Below, in pieces: positions 7,966 to 15,385 of a DNA stretch of 21,203 nucleotides. The stretch comes from a virus. The stretch is taken from positions 1-21,203 of the IMG/VR virus record IMGVR_UViG_3300033388_002426. One strand, written 5' to 3'. The position numbers and the translations under genes were made by a program. Within the stretch, counting starts at the first letter, position 1, and every line of letters begins with the position of its first letter. A model generated the notes under the pieces. The model saw nothing but the letters and a program-made list of their open reading frames with translations. It searched no databases and had not been told where the DNA came from.

Positions 7966-9482
7966 TAGTTCACCCCTACGTCAGCGCGGCGCAGAGGACC
8001 CTGTCCTTGCACCTCCGCCGGTCCTTTTTGTTCCAGGCCTTTGGCCAGTCCGACATTCACCCCGACGTCAAGCTTCGACTGAGCCACTGCAGGCTCCGCA
8101 GGTGCCCCCAGGAACTCGGCCTTGATGGCTGCGACGTCAAAGTTCGAGAAGTCCATCGTCACAGCTGCAGCGACTACCTGGCCCAGGATCGCGCCTATAC
8201 CCGATAGGCCGTTGATTAGCAGGCGCAGTGTCTCTCCGACCACGTTGCCCACGAACTCGCCAATGTTGGCGAACTGTTGCATCGACTTGTTTGCCTCCCC
8301 GCCATCGCCGAACATGCTCGCGATGACCTTGCCGGCTTTCATAAAATCGCCGGCTAGCTTTGAGAGGGTAGGGCCGAACGTGGAACTGATCCCCGTGGCG
8401 AACCCTTGAAAAAATGCGCTTATCTCGTCCCAGAAAACCAGAACCAGTGCGAACGCAGCCCCGAGAGGACTCAGCGCCAGGCCGACCCCCGCCAGTGCGG
8501 TGCTGGCCGTGATGCCGAACAATGCGGCGCCGGCCACAAGGGCGGGCCACACGAGTGCCATCGAGCCCAGTGCGAGCAACAACGGCCCGATCACTGCGGC
8601 CAGGCCTGCCACGACTAGGATGGCCTTTTTGGTTCCAGGGCTCATGGATAGCATCGCCTCAGCGACGCCCCGCATGGCCTGGGTGACTTTGAGTGCGACG
8701 GGCAGCAAGATCCTGCCGAACGACTCCTTGAGGTCCTGCAGCCGTGAGCCCAGGATCCTCTCCTGGTTCGCCAGCTGGTGCTGCGTTCGGGCAAAGTCGC
8801 CGATCGCATTCTTTGACTGTTCCATCGCCAGGACAAGTGTGGCCTGGGCTTTCGCTTGGCGTAGTGACGCGAAGGTATGACCGTCGGCCAGCATCTGCGA
8901 GACCTTGCGCTTGACGTCCGTCTCCAGGATCGAGATGCCTAGCGACTTGATCGACTCACGCTCACCGAGCAGGGCCTTTGTCAGTGCCGCGCTGGCGCCC
9001 TCGGCTCCGCCTGAAAAGTTGGTAAATGACGCCAGGTCGACTGCGAGCCTGTTCACTCCCGTGGACAGTTCCAGGGCTTTCTCCTGAGTGAACCCGAACC
9101 CGGTCAGCAGGTCGCCGGTGTCCCCGAGCAGTTGCATCGACTTGCTGGAGGCTAGGCCGTAGTTTGTGGCCAGGCTTTGTGCGGCCGCGTTGGCCTCGCC
9201 GGATATGCCCTTGAAAACGGTGCCAAACTTCGAGCGCGTCTCCTCCGCATCTCTGGCTGCATTCTTTAAGGATAGGCCCACCATAGCGATGGGCAATGTG
9301 ACGCCGGCGGTCATCAGTGCGCCGGTCTTGCGCATTTTGGCAGCGGTCTCGGAAAAGGTCTTTTTAGCTTTTTCCATCTCCTGCCGCATCTTGCGGGTGG
9401 CCACGCGGGTCTTGTCCGCTGCCTCCGCAAACTGCTCGCGCGCTTTTATAAGATACTGTACGACAAACGTCTTGCTAGCCAT
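7965..9482 (-). CDS. Tail tape measure protein
   Basis: 505 residues. The N-terminus is helical and charged (about 10-55), followed by a Gly/Ala-rich TMP core with SLGISILETDVK near 180-190. A long hydrophobic region at about 287-352 could form two or three membrane-spanning helices, typical of tape measures that enter the host envelope. The C-terminal tail has two DVGVN motifs. The protein sets tail length; at roughly 1.5 angstrom per helical residue it predicts a tail of about 75 nm, which is an estimate. The start ATG lies 8 bases inside the frameshifted end of the chaperone gene, behind a strong GGAGGAG. Confidence 0.93.
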   Translation of the reverse strand: MASKTFVVQYLIKAREQFAEAADKTRVATRKMRQEMEKAKKTFSETAAKMRKTGALMTAGVTLPIAMVGLSLKNAARDAEETRSKFGTVFKGISGEANAAAQSLATNYGLASSKSMQLLGDTGDLLTGFGFTQEKALELSTGVNRLAVDLASFTNFSGGAEGASAALTKALLGERESIKSLGISILETDVKRKVSQMLADGHTFASLRQAKAQATLVLAMEQSKNAIGDFARTQHQLANQERILGSRLQDLKESFGRILLPVALKVTQAMRGVAEAMLSMSPGTKKAILVVAGLAAVIGPLLLALGSMALVWPALVAGAALFGITASTALAGVGLALSPLGAAFALVLVFWDEISAFFQGFATGISSTFGPTLSKLAGDFMKAGKVIASMFGDGGEANKSMQQFANIGEFVGNVVGETLRLLINGLSGIGAILGQVVAAAVTMDFSNFDVAAIKAEFLGAPAEPAVAQSKLDVGVNVGLAKGLEQKGPAEVQGQGPLRRADVGVN

Positions 9483-10100
9483 CGCCCCGGAGCTCCTCCG
9501 CTATTGTTCGAGAATGTTCGCTAAGCTCTTTTATACGTGCGGCGCCAGCGGTTTGCAAGTAGTCCATCTCGATGCCCCCCCGAAAGGCAGCAGCTATCCG
9601 GCTTATGTTGAGCTGGTAGTCCCTGTCGCCGACGACTATCAGCCCAGGATAAAATTCGCCGTATAGACTCCGATCATGCTCCGCAGATCTTTGTGCGCCA
9701 TGTCGTCGAGACGTGGCAGCGTGATCTGTTTCTCGCCACCCATCCAGGCAACCTGGCGGAATAGTTCTTTGAAGTGGAGCGTCAGCTTGCCCATGTCGAC
9801 GCCGCTGCTGTGCATCACTGTGAGCATCGCCTCGCCGTCCTCGACTGTTTTCTCCTGGTCCTCGCTGCCGCTGGCTGGTGTTTTCTCGCCGGCCGCATCT
9901 TTGGCTTGCTCCAGTACGTCGTCACCCAGGCGCTCGGCCATGTCCATGATGGCGGACTTGACCATGCCCTCGATGTCGGCGCAGATATGCGACACGCGGC
10001 CAGTGGGCTCTCTGAGCTCAATGTGGCTGCACTCGATCTCTGTGCCAGATGGTCCTGCGTACTTGAAGGGGGTTTTTAGTTCAAAATTTATAGGGTTCAT
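9475..10100 (-). CDS. Tail assembly chaperone, long form made by probable -1 frameshift
   Basis: The 156 bases between the chaperone stop and the tape measure start are open in the -1 frame and end with TAG at 9475-9477, inside the tape measure start. The extension reads YPGLIVVGDRDYQLNISRIA and continues through a charged helix to EELRGDG. It has no initiation codon until an ATG 26 residues or so from its end, and it has normal coding character. The best slip is on TTT at 9651-9653 (T TTT), giving 150+58=208 residues. A second option is GGC next to the UGA stop at 9639-9644. Neither is a perfect X XXY YYZ heptamer. Programmed frameshifts at this locus are conserved in lambda G/GT, P2 E/E' and Mu, which supports the call; the exact slip site is inference. 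Confidence 0.75.
9639..9656 (-). promoter_or_regulatory. Candidate frameshift site of tail chaperone
   Basis: The coding strand reads AAT TTT ATC CTG GGC TGA here. The TTT codon can re-pair perfectly one base back (T TTT), while AAT re-pairs poorly. The GGC codon before UGA can also re-pair as GGG. The tandem stop that follows could pause the ribosome. The site is placed by the point where the -1 frame takes over and by the position of the zero-frame stop; it has not been shown experimentally. Confidence 0.5.
9639..10100 (-). CDS. Tail assembly chaperone, short form (Mu gp41-like)
   Basis: 153 residues. It shows a beta-rich N-terminus with an ELREPTGRVSHICADIEG segment and a helical C-terminus ending QITLPRLDDMAHKDLRSMIG, the pattern of the Mu gp41 / P2 E tail chaperone group. 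Its position between the tube and tape measure genes is diagnostic: such chaperones coat the tape measure while the tube polymerises. The start ATG at 10100 has AGGTAA 8 or so bases upstream. The zero frame ends in tandem stops TGA (9639-9641) and TAG (9636-9638). A second frame continues past them (see the long form). Confidence 0.85.
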   Translation of the reverse strand: MNPINFELKTPFKYAGPSGTEIECSHIELREPTGRVSHICADIEGMVKSAIMDMAERLGDDVLEQAKDAAGEKTPASGSEDQEKTVEDGEAMLTVMHSSGVDMGKLTLHFKELFRQVAWMGGEKQITLPRLDDMAHKDLRSMIGVYTANFILG

Positions 10101-10117
10101 GCAGTTACCTGTTTAAG

Positions 10118-10525
10118 TTAGCTAGCTGTTAAAGGTGCCCCCGCGAACTCGACCGGGATCTTGCCCTCGTTCTGGATCGCTTTCTCGGGATCGTTGGACA
10201 TGACGCCCTGCGTCAACACTCGGCCCAGGCGGTTGCCTGCAGCGTCTGTGCCTGACACTCGCACGACTCGACCAGGTCCTCTGGCTTTAAAGTCGCGCGA
10301 CACGTTCATGCTGTTGATTGACGCAGGCATCTCGAACTTAACCATCCCCACCTTTGTGGTGATGTCCTCCGAGTGCACTGCCACTACGGTGCCGCCGTTG
10401 CTGGCCCCGCGTGTTGTCGTTGTGCCTTGACCCTCGACGAGCACGACTGTGTTGCCCTCGACTGTCACGGTCTCGTCGTCAACTTCGACAGACGCATTCA
10501 CTAAAATGATTTCTTGATCGGCCAT
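10118..10525 (-). CDS. Tail tube protein
   Basis: 135 residues, mostly predicted beta strands. The order is a short N-terminal segment (IILVNASVEVDDETVTVEGN), a charged acidic hairpin, a central GMVKFEMPASINSMNVSRDF and a C-terminal RVVRVSGTDAAGNRL. The length and beta content fit the Mu gp40 / gpM tube family. The position between the sheath and the tail chaperone is the strongest evidence. It would form hexameric rings inside the sheath. The start ATG at 10525 has GAGGTG 6 bases upstream, 2 bases after the sheath stop. Confidence 0.82.
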   Translation of the reverse strand: MADQEIILVNASVEVDDETVTVEGNTVVLVEGQGTTTTRGASNGGTVVAVHSEDITTKVGMVKFEMPASINSMNVSRDFKARGPGRVVRVSGTDAAGNRLGRVLTQGVMSNDPEKAIQNEGKIPVEFAGAPLTAS

Positions 10526-10527
10526 GA

Positions 10528-12081
10528 TTACACCTCAAAAGCGACGGCTAGGTCATAAACCACATCGCGCATCTGTGTCACAATATACAGTTTGCACGAC
10601 ACGATGAACCGGCCTGTGGTTGGATTTAATGAGACGCTAAGGTTCTCACGGAATAGTTTGTCGTAGTCTACCTGCTCGCCGTCGATCGTGCCCACGCCTG
10701 TCACGGTCAGAGCTAAGTCGCCCAGGGCCGCGTTCATTTGTGTGACAAAGCTCGCAACGCTTGCCTCGTTCGCTGAGTCCTTATTCGGGATCAACGCGCC
10801 GCCAGTGGCCCGGAACTGCGGGTACTGCGCTCGGGTGTTGTTGACGATGTACTCACGAGCAGCAGAGGCCGTGTCGATATAGTTCAAGAACGTGAACGTC
10901 GGGTCCGGGTTGCCGGCCGCGTCTGTTTTGTAGGTGGTCACAATCTCGCCGGCGATGACTGCTGTCAATGCGCGGTTTGAGTCGATCACCCAGACGCCCG
11001 CAGCTTGTAGCTGCTCGACTTCGGTGCCCTCGAATGCGTCGCCCAGGTCTGGGTTCTCCAGGTCAGGGAATGGCGTGTTAAAATATGGCTTAGAGTTCTG
11101 CCACGGGCCGCCGAACGAATCGTCGCGCGAGCGCGAGATCACTAGGGAGCCCAGCACAGCGTCGTCGGTACGTCTCAGCGCACGAACGCCTGCGAACTCC
11201 GCGACCTTAACGAACGGAACATCGAGAACGCCTGGCCCTTGATGGTCAGCTCGCGCCACAAGCTTGCCGCCTGCGATGGTCAGGCTGTTGCTGTTTAAGG
11301 CACCAGCTAAGCTCAGGAGGTTGGCGTGCGTGTCGGTTACACCTACAAAGGCGCGGCCGTCCAGCACGTCGTTTGTCACGTTGAATCGTGCGTCCAGAAA
11401 GTCGACAACCTCGTCAAGCTCCTGGTCAAATTGCCACACGACGCCCTGGTACCTCTGAGTCCCGACAACGTCGAATACTCCAGTCAGGGTCGGGTCGGTT
11501 GCACCGCCGCTCATGGCTGTGATGGTGGCCGTCAAGCCAGCGATCACGCCGTCAATGCGCAGGCCGATCGTGTTGCCGAACGTGCCGCCGTTGATTGCTT
11601 CCAGGTCGACATCATTGCCGCCGTCTGCAGCTGTCACCAGGACAGTGTCGTCCAGGGCCACGGCCGCCACGATTGCGTCGACTATGTCTGCGGCAGTGTC
11701 GCCGGTAGTGACTGCGATCGTGTAGCTGTTGAATTTTTTGGACCCTAAGTACACGACGTACTCGCTGTCCTCTGTTGCCGCACCCACAAAGGCGATCGTG
11801 CCTGTGGCTTTGGTTGCGCCGCCAGCGTCGTCCAGTGCGATCGCATCGAACTGTGTCGCGCCGTTACGTCGACGGGCTCTGCGGATCGCTGTGGCGATCG
11901 GTGAGTCCTCGCCGAACAGAGCGTCCTCTGCGCCGTCGTTTAGAATGTTTTGAACCAGGGCGCCGCTAACAGCAGAGCCTCCGTTCTTTGAGCCTACGAA
12001 AAGCAGGCGCTCGGGTGCTAGTCCGACTGTGACGCCGGCAGCTCTCAAGCTTGCAGTGACTGATGGGTTCGCGAGTGACAT
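10528..12081 (-). CDS. Tail sheath protein (Mu gpL-like)
   Basis: 517 residues. The N-terminal VGLAPERLLFVGSK segment and the region around 93-175 (GTIAFVG.., TAADIVDAIVAAVA, FGNTIGLRI) are typical of Mu-type sheaths. The C-terminal domain contains NKDSANEASVASFVTQMNAAL and ends RFIVSCKLYIVTQMRDVVYD, consistent with the conserved strand that links neighbouring subunits. The product forms the contractile outer tail layer. The start ATG at 12081 has AGGAGG 7 bases upstream. The gene order DUF2635-like, sheath, tube, chaperone matches Mu. Confidence 0.93.
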   Translation of the reverse strand: MSLANPSVTASLRAAGVTVGLAPERLLFVGSKNGGSAVSGALVQNILNDGAEDALFGEDSPIATAIRRARRRNGATQFDAIALDDAGGATKATGTIAFVGAATEDSEYVVYLGSKKFNSYTIAVTTGDTAADIVDAIVAAVALDDTVLVTAADGGNDVDLEAINGGTFGNTIGLRIDGVIAGLTATITAMSGGATDPTLTGVFDVVGTQRYQGVVWQFDQELDEVVDFLDARFNVTNDVLDGRAFVGVTDTHANLLSLAGALNSNSLTIAGGKLVARADHQGPGVLDVPFVKVAEFAGVRALRRTDDAVLGSLVISRSRDDSFGGPWQNSKPYFNTPFPDLENPDLGDAFEGTEVEQLQAAGVWVIDSNRALTAVIAGEIVTTYKTDAAGNPDPTFTFLNYIDTASAAREYIVNNTRAQYPQFRATGGALIPNKDSANEASVASFVTQMNAALGDLALTVTGVGTIDGEQVDYDKLFRENLSVSLNPTTGRFIVSCKLYIVTQMRDVVYDLAVAFEV

Positions 12082-12083
12082 GT

Positions 12084-12320
12084 TTATGCCTCCTGGTTAG
12101 AACTTGCGGCGGCCGGTTTGCTGGCCTCCTTTTTGGGTTTAGGTGTAGGCAGGGAGACGGACTGATCGAGCTCCGCCTCCTTGAACCTGTTGCGCCAGTA
12201 GCGGTCGACAGGAACCCCGTCTCGGCAGGTGACGTCGACAGTGGTGCCGGCTTTCACTTCGAGGGCCTTTGCCAGGGCCTCGTTGTTTATGGTTACTTTT
12301 AAAACTGTTGTTTTGCTCAT
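12084..12320 (-). CDS. DUF2635-like small tail protein (Mu gp38-like)
   Basis: 78 residues. The central part reads VKAGTTVDVTCRDGVPVDRYWRNRF with an acidic follow-up (KEAELDQSV), close to the Gly, Val-Pro and tWRRR spacing of DUF2635. In Mu-like phages this tiny gene sits directly upstream of the sheath gene, as here. The C-terminus (PTPKPKKEASKPAAASSNQEA) is a low-complexity Pro/Lys/Ala tail. The start ATG at 12320 is in an ATGA overlap with the gp37-like gene. The function is not established. Confidence 0.7.
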   Translation of the reverse strand: MSKTTVLKVTINNEALAKALEVKAGTTVDVTCRDGVPVDRYWRNRFKEAELDQSVSLPTPKPKKEASKPAAASSNQEA

Positions 12321-13450
12321 TGTTCCGGCTCCGCATCTGCGTCCAGGTTCACGTTGGCGCTCAGCTCCCCTGTCCCCAGGCTCGTGGTGAGCGCGTAGCT
12401 TACGTCCCGCATGGCGACACTGTCGTCGATCACTGCGGCGTCCACTCCGGTCAGTTGTACGATCTGTTCGAACGTGACCTCGTGAACGTATAGGGCCTTA
12501 TTCTTGCCGTTTTCGTCCGAATATGCAAACACCCCGTGACCTGTGAACGTGGCCCTGTAGTCTGAGTACGTGAACCCTGTCGGGAACTTCGCCCGCATAA
12601 TGGCGTGGAATATGGCCGGGACGTACTCCTCCTCGACTTTATCGCGTGCCTGGTAGCCGGTCAGCTGGTCCGTGGTGTTCTGGATTATGTACAACGAGAA
12701 CGGCTGGATCAGCGTGGTGTTGAATGAATACTGGCCGGAGGCGGACATGTCTGCGTCGGTCAGTTCGTCGCGCGACTTGCTGGTGATTACGTCCCCCAGC
12801 TGCACGACGAGCGTGTCCTGGCCGATGTTTCGCTTCGTGAACACGTCCTGCAGGTACTGCGTAATGTCTAGCACCCCCGCGATGCGGATCGCTGTCTGCA
12901 CCAGGGCGTTGTTGAGTACCGGGTCGACCGTGTAGGCCTCCGGGATCGTGTAGTCGAAAGTCGTGGCGGCGACGTTGCTCACCGGGAACAACCCGTTGAA
13001 CAGGCTGCCGTTCGCATCGTTCACCAGGGGGGTGCCTGAGATAGTGGTCGGGCCGCTGTCCGTGACTGCGATCACGAGCTTGTTGCGGTTCGGCACACCG
13101 ATCAGCTGGAACGTGCCAGTGAACTCGGCCTCGTTGGCCCCGCTGATGGTCAGCGTCTTGCCGCCCTGGGCTTTGTCTCGTTCTGACAGAGTGAAGTCGT
13201 GCTCCTGGTCCGTCTCGAATGTTGCCGAGCTGCCGGTGCGCAAAAAGCTGGCCACGTTGATCTGGACCGGGGCCTCCACGCCGTCGATGACTACGTTCTG
13301 GCCGGCGACCAGGTTGTGTGCTGCGCTGGTGGTCACTGAGACCAGGGTCCCTGCGACTGTCGCGCCGGTGATATTGACCGAATCGCTGAACCCGGACGTG
13401 TACCGGGGCAGAACCTTCGACAGCTGGTCGATGACGTCCTGTGCTTTCAC
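12317..13450 (-). CDS. Mu gp37-like tail protein with nested beta-module insertion
   Basis: 377 residues. The first 25 residues (MKAQDVIDQLSKVLPRYTSG) and the region from about 177 onward (NNALVQTAIRIAGVLDITQY) form the likely gp37/tail-terminator-like core. Between them, about 36-176, lies an insert built of two related modules. One half (36-65, 144-176) has TSAAHNLVAGQNVVIDGV and NGLFPVSNVAATTFDYTIP. Inside it, 66-143 repeats the same plan (TDQEHDF.., KTLTISGANEAEFTGTFQLI). Position between the HK97 gp10-like and DUF2635-like genes supports a neck/tail-terminator role. The start is GTG at 13450, sharing one base with the upstream TAG, behind GAGGAGG. Confidence 0.78.
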   Translation of the reverse strand: MKAQDVIDQLSKVLPRYTSGFSDSVNITGATVAGTLVSVTTSAAHNLVAGQNVVIDGVEAPVQINVASFLRTGSSATFETDQEHDFTLSERDKAQGGKTLTISGANEAEFTGTFQLIGVPNRNKLVIAVTDSGPTTISGTPLVNDANGSLFNGLFPVSNVAATTFDYTIPEAYTVDPVLNNALVQTAIRIAGVLDITQYLQDVFTKRNIGQDTLVVQLGDVITSKSRDELTDADMSASGQYSFNTTLIQPFSLYIIQNTTDQLTGYQARDKVEEEYVPAIFHAIMRAKFPTGFTYSDYRATFTGHGVFAYSDENGKNKALYVHEVTFEQIVQLTGVDAAVIDDSVAMRDVSYALTTSLGTGELSANVNLDADAEPEQ

Positions 13451-13917
13451 TAGAGTGCCTCCTCGATCTCACGGTACAGGTGGCGCTTGATGTTGCGCTC
13501 CGATGCCTTGATCGCATTGCCCAGGCCTGGGCGTTTTTTCATGCGGCTGGTGCCTACCTCCAGCCAGAGTGCGTGCGGGGCTGTGTCGCCGATCGCGAGT
13601 TCATGCTCGCCGCGCACCTTAAAGTCGAACCCCTTGCGGTACTGGCCACCCCCTACGGAGGGCGGTCTGCTGGCCGGGGTCTGCCCAGGACCAGAGGCCC
13701 TGTGCTTGCGTGTTTTTCCACCAGGTGCTCGCAGCAAGTACAGGCGCCCGGTCTTATCTTTGGCGATCGTCTCGCGCTCGAACTGGCCCTTGATGTCCTT
13801 GCCCGACTTCCACCAGGCCTGCTCGATGCCGTACCGGGTGCGGATCGCCAGGTTCTCTGCGGACTTTATGAACTCGCGCTCCTCGCGTTCAAGTGTGGTC
13901 TTAAGCTCTATTGACAA
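13450..13917 (-). CDS. HK97 gp10-like neck/tail completion protein
   Basis: 155 residues. The C-terminal motif APHALWLEVGTSRMKKRPGL near 111-130 is the family signature (a Tyr/Leu-E-x-GT turn followed by a basic RP segment). The N-terminus is helical and charged (ELKTTLEREEREFIKSAENL). A basic loop rich in Gly and Pro lies at about 65-90. These proteins form the neck between the head portal complex and the tail. The start is TTG at 13917, chosen because no ATG or GTG lies nearby and GGGGAGG lies about 10 bases upstream. The gene overlaps the preceding one by 17 bases. Confidence 0.84.
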   Translation of the reverse strand: MSIELKTTLEREEREFIKSAENLAIRTRYGIEQAWWKSGKDIKGQFERETIAKDKTGRLYLLRAPGGKTRKHRASGPGQTPASRPPSVGGGQYRKGFDFKVRGEHELAIGDTAPHALWLEVGTSRMKKRPGLGNAIKASERNIKRHLYREIEEAL

Positions 13918-14293
13918 CCTGCGCGTCCTCCCCTCGTTCGGTGCACATCAGGATCAGCACCTTGTCGTCCTCGCAGCAGTTCTCTGCTGTCAGGATCCGC
14001 AGGCGCTTGCCCTTCAATGTGACCCACTGCTCGGCCCCTACGTCGTCGCGCCAGTTGAGGCGGAACTCGTGAGTGGCCACGGTCTCGGTGTTTGTCGAGT
14101 CGAATACTTTAACGCCGCGCAAAGTGCACACCAGGGCCACGTCGTTGAACGGGTCCTCCTGGTCGGGCCTCGCGGCACTCTTTGGCAGCTCCGTGAACAC
14201 CTCAGAGGTGGCCCCGTTGATCGTGCGGTGGTTGCGGTCCTCCAGGACCACCGGCTTGCCGCGCTTGGCTAACTGTCGAGTGAATAGGCTCAT
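13901..14293 (-). CDS. Head closure / head-tail adaptor-like protein
   Basis: 130 residues, largely beta. The layout is a short helical N-terminus (SLFTRQLAKRGKPVVLEDRN), a central strand-rich region and a WVTLKGKRLRILTAENCCEDD segment near 90-110. Such small beta-barrel proteins directly after the DUF4054-type adaptor gene are usually head closure proteins of the SPP1 gp16 type. No diagnostic motif was seen, so the assignment is mainly from size, fold impression and position. The start ATG at 14293 overlaps the preceding stop (ATGA). Confidence 0.62.
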   Translation of the reverse strand: MSLFTRQLAKRGKPVVLEDRNHRTINGATSEVFTELPKSAARPDQEDPFNDVALVCTLRGVKVFDSTNTETVATHEFRLNWRDDVGAEQWVTLKGKRLRILTAENCCEDDKVLILMCTERGEDAQVVNRA

Positions 14294-14688
14294 AAGCAGA
14301 CATCATTCCCGTGGGTGCCGATGCTGAACAGGTTGGCCGGCGTCTTGTCTAGTTCTGCCAGGCATCCCCTGGACAACGTGTTCGCCATCTGGCCGAACGG
14401 GGTGCCCTTGATGCCCTCGCCGAACTGGAACCCGTACGTGACGGATGAGTCCGAGCAGCCATCCTTTTCCGACTTGATGGTCATCGTGTTGTCTGACACT
14501 GCAGCAAAATGTGCGGCCAGGTAGGTCTGGACCTGTGCCTGGCACGTTGACGTCATGCCAGGGTTGCATACGAGTACGTCCGGCATCATGCAGGCCGCGC
14601 TGGCGATCGCCATCTCGATGGCTTGTTCTGTTAGCTCGACGCCGTCTGGCAAAATGTCGAGAACGTCCTGTACTTTGATGCAGGTCAT
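14290..14688 (-). CDS. DUF4054-like head-tail adaptor
   Basis: 132 residues. The pattern QAQVQTYLAAHFAAVS (about 51-66) is the characteristic helix of DUF4054 adaptors, and the C-terminal TPFGQMANTLSRGCLAEL fits their end. These proteins attach below the portal. The protein holds seven Cys, which is high for this group. The start ATG at 14688 has GGAGG 7 bases upstream. It is followed by the head closure-like gene in an ATGA overlap. Confidence 0.75.
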   Translation of the reverse strand: MTCIKVQDVLDILPDGVELTEQAIEMAIASAACMMPDVLVCNPGMTSTCQAQVQTYLAAHFAAVSDNTMTIKSEKDGCSDSSVTYGFQFGEGIKGTPFGQMANTLSRGCLAELDKTPANLFSIGTHGNDVCL

Positions 14689-14701
14689 GGTTGTGCCTCC
14701 G

Positions 14702-15385
14702 CTATTCGCTCACATGTTCCGGGTGGTCTGTGACACTAGCATACTCTAACACGTCGAGCATGTAGTCCCGCATATCAATCAGAGGGGCGTGGGCGACAGG
14801 TGTCGCTGCCCAGGAGTACGCAGGGTCGGTGGCGTCCATCGTTGCGATAAACGCCTGGAAGCCCTCGAACCCGTAGTCGATAAAGCCCTTTTCTAGCGCC
14901 CCGGTGGCCGCCGCGAAAGGTATGCCCATGTTGACGATGTCCCTCTCGCTCATCTCGGGGTTAGCTATCGTCAGCCCGACTAAAACGTCGGCTTTGATTT
15001 TGTCGACCAGGTTCTCCCTGGCTCGCCGTTTTTCTTTCACCACTTCCACGAGGTCGAGGTATGCGTACACCTTGTCGAATATGCGGATCGCAGGCCCTTC
15101 GCTGCCGTCGTTCTTGATGTAGGTCAGGTCCTTTGTCTTACGCTGGACCATGCCCCCGCCGTCAACCAGCCACCAGGTGCGCACGATTCCGTACACCACC
15201 CCGGCCGGGTCTGTCAGGGTCTTGAAAGTTGGCCGCCCGTCCTCTCGCATGGACGCGTGCTTTGCCAGGGTCGCGTCGGCTTTTAGGTGCGTTTTAAAAT
15301 TTAAGTCACAGACCTGGGTCGCGTCGTGCTTTTCTGACACCAGGCTGCGGATCTTGTAGTTCTCAATATCCCACTCGCTAGACAT
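14702..15385 (-). CDS. Unrecognised 227-residue protein between fiber and neck genes
   Basis: No family was recognised. Visible features are a beta-rich first half with a GVVYGIVRTWWLVDGGGMVQ segment near 62-81, a basic helix (VKEKRRARENLVDKIKADVL) near 114-133 and a C-terminal helix ending in a His/Glu tail. There is no signal peptide and no membrane span. The start ATG at 15385 overlaps the fiber gene stop by 8 bases. The gene is co-oriented with structural genes and is most likely a virion or assembly protein. An assembly chaperone for the upstream fiber is one possible role; this is a guess from position. Confidence 0.7.
   Translation of the reverse strand: MSSEWDIENYKIRSLVSEKHDATQVCDLNFKTHLKADATLAKHASMREDGRPTFKTLTDPAGVVYGIVRTWWLVDGGGMVQRKTKDLTYIKNDGSEGPAIRIFDKVYAYLDLVEVVKEKRRARENLVDKIKADVLVGLTIANPEMSERDIVNMGIPFAAATGALEKGFIDYGFEGFQAFIATMDATDPAYSWAATPVAHAPLIDMRDYMLDVLEYASVTDHPEHVSE

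Noticed and set aside
12639-13517. Long (292-codon) alternative frame opposite the gp37-like gene
   Set aside because: Same-strand shadow of a GC-rich gene: Arg/Gly/His-rich, low-complexity and without a ribosome site or family pattern.
13487-14272. 261-codon plus-strand frame across the neck genes
   Set aside because: Antisense to the HK97 gp10-like and head-closure-like genes; no Shine-Dalgarno or recognisable domain.
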